64,000 nt of DNA from a bacterium. Its GTDB lineage: Bacteria; Electryoneota; Electryoneia; Electryoneales; Electryoneaceae. The position numbers and the translations under genes are program-made. The notes beneath the pieces are model-generated. The model saw only the letters and a list, made by a program, of their open reading frames with translations. It made no database searches and had not been told where the DNA came from. Below are positions 32,813-41,402 of this stretch, piece after piece. Where the stretch lies: NCBI GenBank assembly GCA_020444425.1, contig JAHLLB010000008.1:1-64000 (forward strand). Reading direction: 5' to 3'. How positions within the stretch are numbered: position 1 is the stretch's first letter; every line of letters begins with the position of its first letter.

Positions 32813-34621
32813 GTGAACCATCACGATTTCAATCAGATCATCTTGATTCTGACGCTGGGCGTCGCCGCGCAATGGGTGGCGTGGCGGCTGAGGATACCGT
32901 CGATTCTGCTGCTCTTGGCGTCCGGCCTGCTGATAGGTCCGGTGCTGGGCGTGCTGGATCCGGACGCTCTACTGGGTGACCTGCTGTTTCCCATCGTCAG
33001 CATCTCCGTCGCGGTGATCCTCTATGAAGGGGGGTTGTCGCTCCGCTTCAAGGAGTTGCCGAAGCTCGGGACGGTGGTACGCAACCTGGTCACCGTCGGC
33101 GCGCTGGTCACCTGGATCGGCGCCGCAGCGGCCGCCCGGTTCCTGATGGACACCTCCCTCTCCATGTCGCTGCTGATCGGCGCGATCCTGACCGTAACCG
33201 GACCCACCGTTGTCGGGCCGTTGCTGCGTGCGGTCCGGCCCAAGGGTGAAGTCGGCTCCGTGGTCAAATGGGAAGGCATCCTGATTGATCCGATCGGGGC
33301 GATGCTGGCTGTGCTCGTGTTCGAACAGATGATGGCGGGCAGTTCGGGCGCAGGCATCGCAGCCCCGACCATGGGGTTGATCCGGACGATTGTGTTCGGT
33401 TCCGCCGCGGGGTTCGCCGGAGCCGCGATCATGTACCTGCTGGTGCGGTATGAACTGGTTCCCGATTTCCTCGAAAATTCGTTGAGCCTTGGTCTGGTGG
33501 TGGCTGCGCTGCTGGCCGCCGATCACTTCCAGCCGGAATCCGGGCTGCTCGCCGTCACCCTGATGGGGGTGCTGCTCGCGAATCAGAAACGCGTGCCGGT
33601 GCGGCGAATCGTCGAGTTCAAGGAAAACCTGCGGCTGCTGTTAATCAGCACCTTGTTCATCCTGCTGTCGGCGCGAATGCAGCGCAGTGAGATTTTCGCG
33701 TTGAACTGGATGGACGGCGTGTTCGTGGCCGTGCTGATCTTCGTCATCCGTCCGCTGGCGGTGTGGATCAGCACGTTCGGGTCGCGCCTGAACTGGCGCG
33801 AAAAATTGTTCCTTTCGTGGATGGCGCCACGCGGGATTGTCGCCGCGGCGGTGTCGTCCGTGTTCGCTTTCGCGTTGATCGACGCCGGCTTCGAGGGCGC
33901 GGAGCGGCTGGTGCCGGTCATCTTCCTCGTGATTGTGAGCACCGTGGTGGTGTATGGACTGACGGCGATCCCGGTGGCGAAACTGCTGCGTATCTCCGAA
34001 GCCGATCCACAGGGCATCCTCATCATCGGGGCTCACGGGTGGGCGCGCGCGCTGGCGAAACAACTGCAGGAGCTGGGGGTACGGGTGCTGCTGGTTGACC
34101 GAAACCCGCAAAATGTGCAGCGGGCGAAACGGGTCGATCTGGAGGCGATTGAGGGTGATGTGCTCACCGAACCGCTGGCCGAAACGCTCGACCTGAACGG
34201 CATCGGCCAATTGATCGCGTTGACCGCGAACGATGAGATCAACACCCTCGCCTGCGTCCGCTTCTCGCAGATCTTCGGTGACCGCCGAGTCTTCCAATTG
34301 GTTCCGGTGCCGAGCGAAAACTCGGTGCGGCAACAGCCGGAGCAACGGGAAGGGTTCCACGGCCGCTGGGTGTTTTACGAAGGCTGTACCTTTGACATGA
34401 TCGCGGAGGGCCACGCTACCGGTTCACGGTTCGAGACTGAGACGTACGAAAGTGCACAGGAGTACGATGACCTGCTGGGTGCGGAAACGAAACGGCACCC
34501 GCTGTTCATCCAGCGATCCAGCGGCGTTGTGTTGCCGGTCACGTGCGACGATCCCCCGGCACACAAAGACGGCGAACCATTGATCAGTTTGCGGGTCGCA
34601 TCCCACAACCATTCGGCTTGA
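32813..34621 (+). CDS. CPA1-type cation/proton antiporter with C-terminal RCK (TrkA-N) domain
   Basis: 602 residues from GTG 32813 (AGG seven bases upstream); an ATG at 32729 would add an unusual basic, Trp-rich leader. About 12 membrane helices carry family landmarks: ILYEGGLSL, TGPTVVGPLL and EGILIDPIGAMLAV with the conserved Asp. Residues from about 400 form a Rossmann-like RCK domain (GILIIGAHGWARALAKQL, LLVDRNP) that binds a nucleotide and regulates transport. It exchanges Na+ or K+ for H+ at the inner membrane. The final 90 residues are charged and cytosolic. It lies 108 bp before the HD-GYP gene on the same strand. Confidence 0.9.
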   Translation: MNHHDFNQIILILTLGVAAQWVAWRLRIPSILLLLASGLLIGPVLGVLDPDALLGDLLFPIVSISVAVILYEGGLSLRFKELPKLGTVVRNLVTVGALVTWIGAAAAARFLMDTSLSMSLLIGAILTVTGPTVVGPLLRAVRPKGEVGSVVKWEGILIDPIGAMLAVLVFEQMMAGSSGAGIAAPTMGLIRTIVFGSAAGFAGAAIMYLLVRYELVPDFLENSLSLGLVVAALLAADHFQPESGLLAVTLMGVLLANQKRVPVRRIVEFKENLRLLLISTLFILLSARMQRSEIFALNWMDGVFVAVLIFVIRPLAVWISTFGSRLNWREKLFLSWMAPRGIVAAAVSSVFAFALIDAGFEGAERLVPVIFLVIVSTVVVYGLTAIPVAKLLRISEADPQGILIIGAHGWARALAKQLQELGVRVLLVDRNPQNVQRAKRVDLEAIEGDVLTEPLAETLDLNGIGQLIALTANDEINTLACVRFSQIFGDRRVFQLVPVPSENSVRQQPEQREGFHGRWVFYEGCTFDMIAEGHATGSRFETETYESAQEYDDLLGAETKRHPLFIQRSSGVVLPVTCDDPPAHKDGEPLISLRVASHNHSA

Positions 34622-34729
34622 AAGGTGGAGAGACGGTCAGGCTCGGGTGTGTTCCCGATTTGCGTACGTTCTGACAATTCCCCATCTTTGATCGTTCCTC
34701 ACTGATTAACCTAGAGCTCGCGGCGAAGC

Positions 34730-35911
34730 ATGCAAATTGTCGGTATTGACAAGGTCAAGCCGGGGGATGTACTCGGCAAATCCCTGTTCAACAAAAAGTC
34801 TGAACTCCTTCTATCGTCAGGATTTGAGCTGACAGACGAAATGATTCTGCTCATGAAGAGCAAAGGAATCCGTTTCGTCTATGTCATGAATGAGCTCACG
34901 AAGGATATCGCTCCCGAAGAAGTTATTACCACCACCGTCCGCCAGATTGCGAACCAGAAAATGGCGGAAACCTTTGCCAACGTTGAAAACAATCTCGCCT
35001 TCGAAACGTTCGGTTCGGAGAACATCAAGAAACGCCTGGAAGAAAATCGCAAGCTGAAGAAGATCGTCAACATGCCTGCGGTGCGGAAAGTTGTCGGCCA
35101 GGTGCTGGAGGATATCGTCGAACGCCAGACCATGATGTTCAGTGGTCTGCAGATGAAGTCAACTGATGGGGCCGATTACGAGCACGCGGTCGACACAACC
35201 GTGCTCGCAGTGCTGATCAGCCGGCAGTTCCGTTACGATTACAATGAGATGAAGCAACTCGGCGCAGCGGCTATCGTGCACGATATCGGCAAGATGGCGT
35301 TTCGGGAATTGCGGCAGAAACCGATTACCGACCTGACCGCGGATGAAAGAATGATCATTCGCGAACACCCGATCTATTCCAAGATCATCCTGGAATCCAG
35401 CGATCCGGAAGCGTTTGTCGAGCAGGCTGTCGTGATGCAACATCACGAGATGGAGAATGGCCGTGGCTATCCGCAGGGCCTCAAGGGCTTTGGCCGGCCG
35501 CCGACAAAGGATCGTGGCAAGGATACCGGGTTCATCCACCGGCACGCCGAAATTCTCGCGGTTGCCAACGCCTACGACAACCTGATTACCGGCAGCTTCG
35601 ACGGGACGGTGTACGCGCCGGACCAGGCGATCACGATGATTGTGAACGGGCAGGCCGGAACCTGGAATCCGTTCGTCGTCAGCGCGCTGGTCAAGGTGGT
35701 GCAATGCTACCCGGTGGGCACAACGGTGCGGGTCAAGGACAACGCATCCAAGAGTTTCGTTGGCTACAAAGGCGTGGTCGCGAAGGAAAACACGGATGAT
35801 CAGACCAAGCCGACGTTGATTCTGACGCACAACTCCATGGGTGCGCAGATTACGCCGAAGCTGGTGGAGTTCACGACGGAACGGTACATGTCTATCGAAC
35901 TGGATATGTGA
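34730..35911 (+). CDS. HD-GYP domain protein (predicted cyclic-di-GMP phosphodiesterase)
   Basis: 393 residues. The N-terminal 60 residues match the DUF3391-like lead domain (VKPGDVLGKSLFNKKSELLL). The HD-GYP core follows with H152, H184-D185 in IVHDIGK, H238-H239-E240 and the GYP triad 246-248 (NGRGYPQG). The family hydrolyses cyclic di-GMP to GMP using two or three metals. Between the canonical HHE and GYP, the residues that bind the ligand look intact. It is cytosolic. A perfect 11-bp terminator follows. Its ATG has a weak ribosome-binding site. Confidence 0.9.
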   Translation: MQIVGIDKVKPGDVLGKSLFNKKSELLLSSGFELTDEMILLMKSKGIRFVYVMNELTKDIAPEEVITTTVRQIANQKMAETFANVENNLAFETFGSENIKKRLEENRKLKKIVNMPAVRKVVGQVLEDIVERQTMMFSGLQMKSTDGADYEHAVDTTVLAVLISRQFRYDYNEMKQLGAAAIVHDIGKMAFRELRQKPITDLTADERMIIREHPIYSKIILESSDPEAFVEQAVVMQHHEMENGRGYPQGLKGFGRPPTKDRGKDTGFIHRHAEILAVANAYDNLITGSFDGTVYAPDQAITMIVNGQAGTWNPFVVSALVKVVQCYPVGTTVRVKDNASKSFVGYKGVVAKENTDDQTKPTLILTHNSMGAQITPKLVEFTTERYMSIELDM

Positions 35912-35936
35912 CGTATTCCCGTTGGGAGGGGATAGG

Positions 35937-35968
35937 AAACGCCGGGCCAAGCAGCCCGGCGTTTGACG
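35937..35968 (+). terminator. Terminator of the HD-GYP gene
   Basis: AAACGCCGGGC pairs perfectly with GCCCGGCGTTT around a CAAGCA loop. A 34-bp stretch from 35941 to 35974 is repeated exactly at 36193-36226, next to the reverse-strand gene that ends at 36258. Confidence 0.8.
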
Positions 35969-36036
35969 TTTCTGACACAGCGGGCAAATCAGCTCGTCCC
36001 GCCCGTTCCTTGCGTGTTCTGTACTACTGCGGGGAA

Positions 36037-36158
36037 GTCATTCTGAAGCCGCGTTTGTTGGCGGCTGAAGAAGAGCCAGATTATCAAATGGTTCCATGAG
36101 ACGACTACAAACTCCAAGCGGGCTCTTCCTCACTTCTCTTCGTTTCGTTCGGAATGAC
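36037..36158. repeat. MITE-like inverted-repeat element, copy 2
   Basis: Arms begin GTCATTCTGAA and end TTCGGAATGAC, with a secondary hairpin (GCCGC...GGCGGC) inserted in the left arm and a TGAAGAAGAGCC/GGGCTCTTCCTCA inner stem. It has the same architecture as 2830-2919 but different loop sequence. It lies between two copies of a 34-bp terminator-bearing direct repeat (35941-35974 and 36193-36226). Nothing else is seen in 35912-36257. Confidence 0.75.
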
Positions 36159-36257
36159 GTGCCCAATGACCGGTAATTGTGATAATACAGAAGCCGGGCC
36201 AAGCAGCCCGGCGTTTGACGTTTCTGTGGGTCCGGCGGTTCCTTTCAGCATCGCCGG

Positions 36258-36998
36258 TTACGGCTTGATCGGTTCGCCGATCTTGTCCTCCAGCCGTTTC
36301 GCGATGTCGAACATTTTCGAGCCGCCGTCAATGTACTGCGTCGATTCCAGGTCACGGTTGCGCGCCATCTCGACCAGGCTTTCGACCACACCGCCGATCT
36401 TTTTCGTCTGCTTCTGCGTCAACTCGACCAGTACCTGCACATCGTCCGGGTTGTTCTTGTCGGTGATGTGTGCACGCGCCGCCAGCGAGGTGATCGCGTT
36501 GTTGATGTGGTGCGCGATGGTGATCATCAGCTGCGACATGGTGTCGAGACGAACCTGATCCTTTTCCTTCTGCAGACCGTTCCGGATCGCGAACTTGCGC
36601 TTGACACGGGCAACCAACTCCTCGTGGTTGAACGGCAGCAGGAAGTAGTCGTCCACGCCTTCGTCAAACAGCCCGCGGAAATCGATCAAGTCGCTCTGGC
36701 GCACGATGAAAATGATCTGCAACGCCGCATCGGCGAGGATGGTCCGCATTACCTTCGCGGCCATGATCCCATCCACCTTCGGAATGCGCGTGTTGATGAA
36801 GATCAAATCCGGCTTGATTTCGGCGACCGTATCGATGGCGACCTGGGCATCGTCCAGCGTAATGATCTCGTAGCCCGCGGCTTCCAGCAGACCACGTAAC
36901 ATCTCCCGCAGCAGCTTCGTCTCCTCAATAATGAGGATCCTGCCTTCCGCTTCCGCCTTCGGCTCCTGCTCGGTACCCGGTTGTTCTTTCTTGCTCAC
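36258..36998 (-). CDS. Degenerate receiver domain fused to a lone H-box
   Basis: 246 residues from GTG 36998 (GGGAG 5 bases upstream; GTG 37010 is possible). Residues 18-130 are receiver-like (RILIIEETKLLREMLRGLL), but the phospho-acceptor Asp is Asn (N69 in LIFINTRIP), the acidic pair reads EE and the conserved Lys before PF is Leu. Residues 150-220 are a dimerisation/H-box helix pair (LMITIAHHINNAITSLAARA, H163/H164) like that of histidine kinases, with no ATPase domain. It cannot be a normal response regulator; it may act as a scaffold, anti-kinase or phosphotransfer protein. The C-terminus is helical. Confidence 0.8.
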   Translation of the reverse strand: MSKKEQPGTEQEPKAEAEGRILIIEETKLLREMLRGLLEAAGYEIITLDDAQVAIDTVAEIKPDLIFINTRIPKVDGIMAAKVMRTILADAALQIIFIVRQSDLIDFRGLFDEGVDDYFLLPFNHEELVARVKRKFAIRNGLQKEKDQVRLDTMSQLMITIAHHINNAITSLAARAHITDKNNPDDVQVLVELTQKQTKKIGGVVESLVEMARNRDLESTQYIDGGSKMFDIAKRLEDKIGEPIKP

Positions 36999-37117
36999 AT
37001 TCTCTCCCACGATGTCGGACTCATAATTATAACCTCATTCCGAGGTAAAAAGCCAGAATAATCTCACGAATTCCCAAAAGTGGAACCAGGAGCACTCTCT
37101 TTTATCGGGTTTTGCTG

Positions 37118-38314
37118 TCAGTTTCGCCGAGTCTGGATCACTTCCGGGCGGCGAACAATGGATGCGACACCGAGTCCGGCCGCGAGAAATCCGCCCAAAG
37201 ACGCGAGCAGGAACGCCGATCCGTAAGAGGTTTGCTCTGCGATTGCGCCAAACAGGAACGCTGTCAGAATGCTGCCGAGATCGCCCATGCCGGTTAACAA
37301 CGCCACCGCGCTGCCAGCCTGGCCGCGGGGGGCGACATTGTAGCCGAGACTGTTGACCGCCGGGAAGACGACCCCGTGCGCGAGGCCGCTGAAGATGCCG
37401 GCCAGCATCAGGACCTGTGTCGACTGGCTGAGGAAAATGGTTCCCATGCCCAACCCGTAGAACGCAAACGCCGGGATCATCACACGGCGCACTCCGAACC
37501 GGTCGCCCCATTTCCGGCTCAGCAACCGGATACTGATCCCCGCAATGGCATAGAAGGTGAAGTAGAGACCGAAGTTTTCGATGCCGCGATCACGCGCGAG
37601 CGGAGCGATGAAAAACTGGGCAGACGAAAAGCACACGCTGAGCAGAACCGACAGCACAAACGGCAGCCGCATGTTGACCGAGCCGAGCAGCTTGAAGGAG
37701 GAAGTCATGGACGCCGACTTGCCGGCAAAAGCCTGCTCATCAACGCGAGGATGGATGAACAACAGGGTGATGAGTCCGAGCACACCGAACAGCGTAATAA
37801 AGAGGAAGAAGCCCGGCAGGCCCTGCGTATCAAAAATCAATTCGCCAAGGTAGGGACCAACCAGATGCGCGGCGAGACCGGAGATGCCATACATGGCGAT
37901 GGCTTCGTTGCGCCGGTCCGGCGGTGAGGTGGAAGCGGCAAGCGTGAAGAACGCAGAGAAGTGCGCGCCGAAGCCAAACCCGTTGACGATCCGGATCAGG
38001 TACACCAGCCACGTCATTTCGCCGCCGCTGAGTGTCGCCCAGTACCCCAGCGGAGGCAGGGCGATCAGTAGCCCGCCGAACATCATCACCGGCTTTGCGC
38101 CGAAACGGTCGAGCGCGGTGCCGATCAGGGGACGCAAGACCACCGCGGACACGGCAGCCGTACCCATGAACAGACCCACCGTGGACGCCGTCCCGCCCAG
38201 CTCCTTCACATACAACGGCAGCACGGCGTTGTTGGTGAAGCTCATCGCCATGAGGAAATTGTACGCGAGGCTGAGGAAGTACGTTGCTGTGTATAAACGT
38301 TGACTCGACGACAC
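37118..38314 (-). CDS. MFS transporter
   Basis: 398 residues from GTG 38314 with GAGGGG upstream; a TTG at 38350 is a longer alternative. Twelve predicted helices in two sets of six, with the loop 2-3 signature (RPLIGTALDRFGAKPVMM) and its echo in the second half (RKWGDRFGVRRVMI) typical of major facilitator drug or sugar efflux pumps. The substrate cannot be told. It is divergent from the acyl-CoA synthetase gene, with a 315-bp spacer between. Confidence 0.88.
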   Translation of the reverse strand: MSSSQRLYTATYFLSLAYNFLMAMSFTNNAVLPLYVKELGGTASTVGLFMGTAAVSAVVLRPLIGTALDRFGAKPVMMFGGLLIALPPLGYWATLSGGEMTWLVYLIRIVNGFGFGAHFSAFFTLAASTSPPDRRNEAIAMYGISGLAAHLVGPYLGELIFDTQGLPGFFLFITLFGVLGLITLLFIHPRVDEQAFAGKSASMTSSFKLLGSVNMRLPFVLSVLLSVCFSSAQFFIAPLARDRGIENFGLYFTFYAIAGISIRLLSRKWGDRFGVRRVMIPAFAFYGLGMGTIFLSQSTQVLMLAGIFSGLAHGVVFPAVNSLGYNVAPRGQAGSAVALLTGMGDLGSILTAFLFGAIAEQTSYGSAFLLASLGGFLAAGLGVASIVRRPEVIQTRRN

Positions 38315-38629
38315 GGAACCCGTCCCCTCAGGACCCAGCCTCGTCCGCAATTTGTGGACGAGTTGCGGGAGTGTAGTGAATCTGCCTGGCTGTTCGATGC
38401 ACGGATCGAGGCACCGGCAAATCGTCAGGCGATGTCGATCTGGCGATTATCAGCTAAATTGCACGGAGAGCCCGAAAAAATGTTGTCTCTGTACTAAAAT
38501 TGGATGTTCATTTCATGAGTTGCGGAAGCGAACACAGGACGCCAACTTCCGTGATTCCAGCCTGTTTCGAAAGAGCGACGACCAGTAAAGGGAGCGTGTC
38601 CGAGCCACGGCCCGGACACGGAATGCGAC
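38315..38629. other. Divergent spacer with a CGTGTCCG palindrome
   Basis: 315 bp between the MFS and acyl-CoA synthetase genes. An imperfect palindrome, GCGTGTCCGaGCC against GGCcCGGACACG, lies at about 38592-38617, 13-38 bases before the synthetase ATG. It could be an operator (fatty-acid regulators bind such palindromes) or an mRNA hairpin near the ribosome-binding site; I cannot tell which. No gene is supported here. Confidence 0.5.
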
Positions 38630-40366
38630 ATGGCCGACGAAAAGTACATGCGCCCGGACCGGGGCATCTTTCCGCTCAGTGACCTGACCAAACGCAGCGC
38701 CAAAGATTTCGGCAACCTGCCCGTGATGAGGATCTGGGACGGGAAGGGTTACTCCGAAATTGACTACAACGAACTGCATCGCCGGGTCACCGCCGTTGCC
38801 CGTTGGTTGATCGGGCAGGGCATCAAAGCCGGTGACCGAGTTGCCGTGCTCGGGCAGAACAGTCCCGACTGGGCGATCAGCTATCTCGGAATTCAGACGG
38901 CCGGTGCCGTTGCCGTGCCCGTTGACAGTCTGATGCCGTCGTCCGGCATTCGTCACATCATCTCCGATTCCGGCTCCCGCATTCTCTTCGTCGGTGACAA
39001 ATTCCTCGAGATGCTGGACGAAATGGAGCCGATCAAAACTCTCGAAAAGACCATCGCCTTCAACCTCGTCAGCAAACCGGCTACGATGTCACTCAGCGAC
39101 GTTGTCGAAGCGGGTGAAACGCGTGATGACGACGTGCCCGACCGTGACCTCGATGATCTCGCGGCGATTCTGTACACGTCCGGCACCACCGGCTACAGCA
39201 AGGGCGTGATGCTGACGCAACGCAACATTTCCACCAATGTCGCCGCTGTCTATTCGCTGTTCGGCATCGGCCCGGAGGACACGTTCCTCAGCGTGCTGCC
39301 AGTGCACCACAGCTTCGAGGCAACCGCGGGCTTCCTGCTTCCCATTTACAGCGGCTCCAGCATCACCTACGCGCGCAGCCTGAAGAGTGCGGAAATCGTC
39401 GAGGACATCAAAAATACCGGCGTCACCTTCATGGTTGGTGTGCCGCTGCTGTTCGAGAAGATGATGATGGGCATGCAGCGCAAGCTGAAGCAGGCAGGCA
39501 AGGACAAGCTGGTCAAGACGCTGATGGGCGTTGCCAAAGCGGGCAATGCGGTCGGCCTGAACCTGTCGAAGCCGCTGTTCAACGGTCTCCGCAGCAAGGC
39601 TGGAATGGACAAAATCCGGATTTTCTGCAGCGGCGGCGGTCCGCTCGATCCCCAGGTGGCAGTCTTCTTCAACACGATCGGCCTCAACCTGTTCCAGGGC
39701 TACGGCCTGACCGAAACCTCGCCGGTTACGCATGTCAACCGCCCGTGGAAAATCAAGCACCACACCGTCGGCCCGACCATCCCCGGCGTCGAATGCAAGA
39801 TCATAGACGTTAACGATCAAGGCGTCGGCGAAGTCTGCGTCAAGGGTCCGAACGTGTTCAAGGGCTACTACAAGAACGACAAGGCGACGGCGGAAACATT
39901 CACCGATGACGGCTGGTTCCGCACCGGCGACCTCGGCCTGATCGACGCAGACGGTTACCTGCAGATCACCGGCCGGAAAAAGAACATGATTGTCACCGGC
40001 GGCGGAAAGAACGTCTATCCGGAAGAGATCGAACATCACATCAACCACAGTGATTTCATCGCCGAATCACTGGTGCTCGGTGTGCCGCGTGAAAAAGGAT
40101 TGGGCGAAGAAGTCGCCGCCCTGATCTTTCCGGATTATGAACAAGTCGATCTCTACTTCGAACAGAAAAAACAGAAACCGGAAGCGGATGACGTTCACTC
40201 GCTGATCAAGGCTGAGATTCAGAAGTACCAGAAAGATCTGGCTGACTACAAACGAATCCGCTTCTTCCGGGTCTTGGACGAAGAATTCCAGAAGACTTCG
40301 ACGAAGAAGATCAAACGATTCCTGTACGATGGTGAGATGGCGAAGGTGAACGGCGGAAAGGTGTGA
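38630..40366 (+). CDS. Long-chain acyl-CoA synthetase (AMP-binding family)
   Basis: 578 residues of the adenylate-forming family. The AMP/ATP loop is ILYTSGTTGYSKGVM; later landmarks are FQGYGLTETSP, the DDGWFRTGDLG hinge region and GRKKNMIVTGGGKNVYPEEIE. It activates fatty acids to acyl-CoA through an acyl-AMP. It has no membrane helix and is probably membrane-peripheral. The C-terminus carries an extra charged segment (EQKKQKPEADDVHSLIKAEIQKY) between the usual core strands. It starts an operon; the next gene begins three bases past its stop. Confidence 0.92.
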   Translation: MADEKYMRPDRGIFPLSDLTKRSAKDFGNLPVMRIWDGKGYSEIDYNELHRRVTAVARWLIGQGIKAGDRVAVLGQNSPDWAISYLGIQTAGAVAVPVDSLMPSSGIRHIISDSGSRILFVGDKFLEMLDEMEPIKTLEKTIAFNLVSKPATMSLSDVVEAGETRDDDVPDRDLDDLAAILYTSGTTGYSKGVMLTQRNISTNVAAVYSLFGIGPEDTFLSVLPVHHSFEATAGFLLPIYSGSSITYARSLKSAEIVEDIKNTGVTFMVGVPLLFEKMMMGMQRKLKQAGKDKLVKTLMGVAKAGNAVGLNLSKPLFNGLRSKAGMDKIRIFCSGGGPLDPQVAVFFNTIGLNLFQGYGLTETSPVTHVNRPWKIKHHTVGPTIPGVECKIIDVNDQGVGEVCVKGPNVFKGYYKNDKATAETFTDDGWFRTGDLGLIDADGYLQITGRKKNMIVTGGGKNVYPEEIEHHINHSDFIAESLVLGVPREKGLGEEVAALIFPDYEQVDLYFEQKKQKPEADDVHSLIKAEIQKYQKDLADYKRIRFFRVLDEEFQKTSTKKIKRFLYDGEMAKVNGGKV

Positions 40367-40369
40367 CCG

Positions 40370-41164
40370 ATGAAAACGGCGCGAGCGAGTTTGGCGGCCC
40401 TGCTGGTGATTCTGCTGGCCGCGGTGCTGACCGTTGAGGCAAGCCCACGGCTCAGCGATGCCCAGGCGGCGCAGATCATTGATTCATTGGCCGCCACCCA
40501 TCCCGTCGCCGCAGCGGACCTGCTCAGCACCGGCTGGCGGCATGCGGACGCCGTGAGTGTGCTGGAAACCCACGCCGACACCACGGACGCCGGCGTGCTC
40601 TGGCGTCTCGCCCGCTCACGGATCGACATCGGCGAAGCGATGGAAGATCAGGACGCCGCCGAACCACAGTATGAACTCGCCATCGACGAAGCCAACCGCA
40701 TCCTCACAGTCAACGAAAACGAACCCGAAGCCCATATCCGTATTGCCACCGCCAGCGGACGAGTCGCCCTGCTGAAAGGGCCGTTCTCCGCGGCCGGGCT
40801 GGTCAAGGATACCTACCGGCACGCCCACCTCGCCGCCGCAGAGGCGGATTCGATGCCGGTGGCGTACTACATCCTCGGACGTACACACCGCACACTGATG
40901 GCAAAATCCGGCCTCGCCCGCCGGCTCGCCGGACTCACCTTCGCGTCCGACGATTCCATCGCCTTCTACTTCAAGAAAGCGCTCCACGTCGCCAACGGAA
41001 AGATGATCCAGGCACGGGTCGAATACGCGGATTACCTGATCGAACAAGGGATTCTGCAGGATGAAGCCCGCGCTCAGCTGGATGCCGCGCTCGAACTCCC
41101 GTTGCGGGACGAACACGACGAGGCCGCGCAAGAAAAAGCGCGGAAGTTGCTCACCAAACTGTAA
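40370..41164 (+). CDS. Exported TPR-like repeat protein
   Basis: 264 residues. A signal peptide (cleavage near VEASP, residue 25) precedes helical hairpins typical of TPR repeats (YELAIDEANRILTVNENEPEAHIRIATASGRVALLKG, read in pieces). The helical pattern resembles the eukaryotic regulator-of-microtubule-dynamics/FAM82 TPR group, which has bacterial relatives in this phylum group; that link is a memory-based inference. Periplasmic. It is co-transcribed with the acyl-CoA synthetase, four bases apart, so a role linked to lipid or envelope work is plausible. Confidence 0.78.
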   Translation: MKTARASLAALLVILLAAVLTVEASPRLSDAQAAQIIDSLAATHPVAAADLLSTGWRHADAVSVLETHADTTDAGVLWRLARSRIDIGEAMEDQDAAEPQYELAIDEANRILTVNENEPEAHIRIATASGRVALLKGPFSAAGLVKDTYRHAHLAAAEADSMPVAYYILGRTHRTLMAKSGLARRLAGLTFASDDSIAFYFKKALHVANGKMIQARVEYADYLIEQGILQDEARAQLDAALELPLRDEHDEAAQEKARKLLTKL

Positions 41165-41402
41165 CCGCTGTCTGCAAGAGGCCTCTCTTTTACCCCTCCT
41201 GGTAGCACTCCACCCGGTGTAAACCTTGTCATACTCCGTCATTTTCGAAATATTATATCGTGCTCATAATTATTATTAGAATTCTCCGGGAGGTCTTGCT
41301 TTCACGAGAAATTCTTCTGATAATTCTACTGAAGATCGTAAGAATTGAGTTTAATAACAATTTCTGGTACTTCGGATTTTGCGAGACCACGGAGAGGTCA
41401 AC

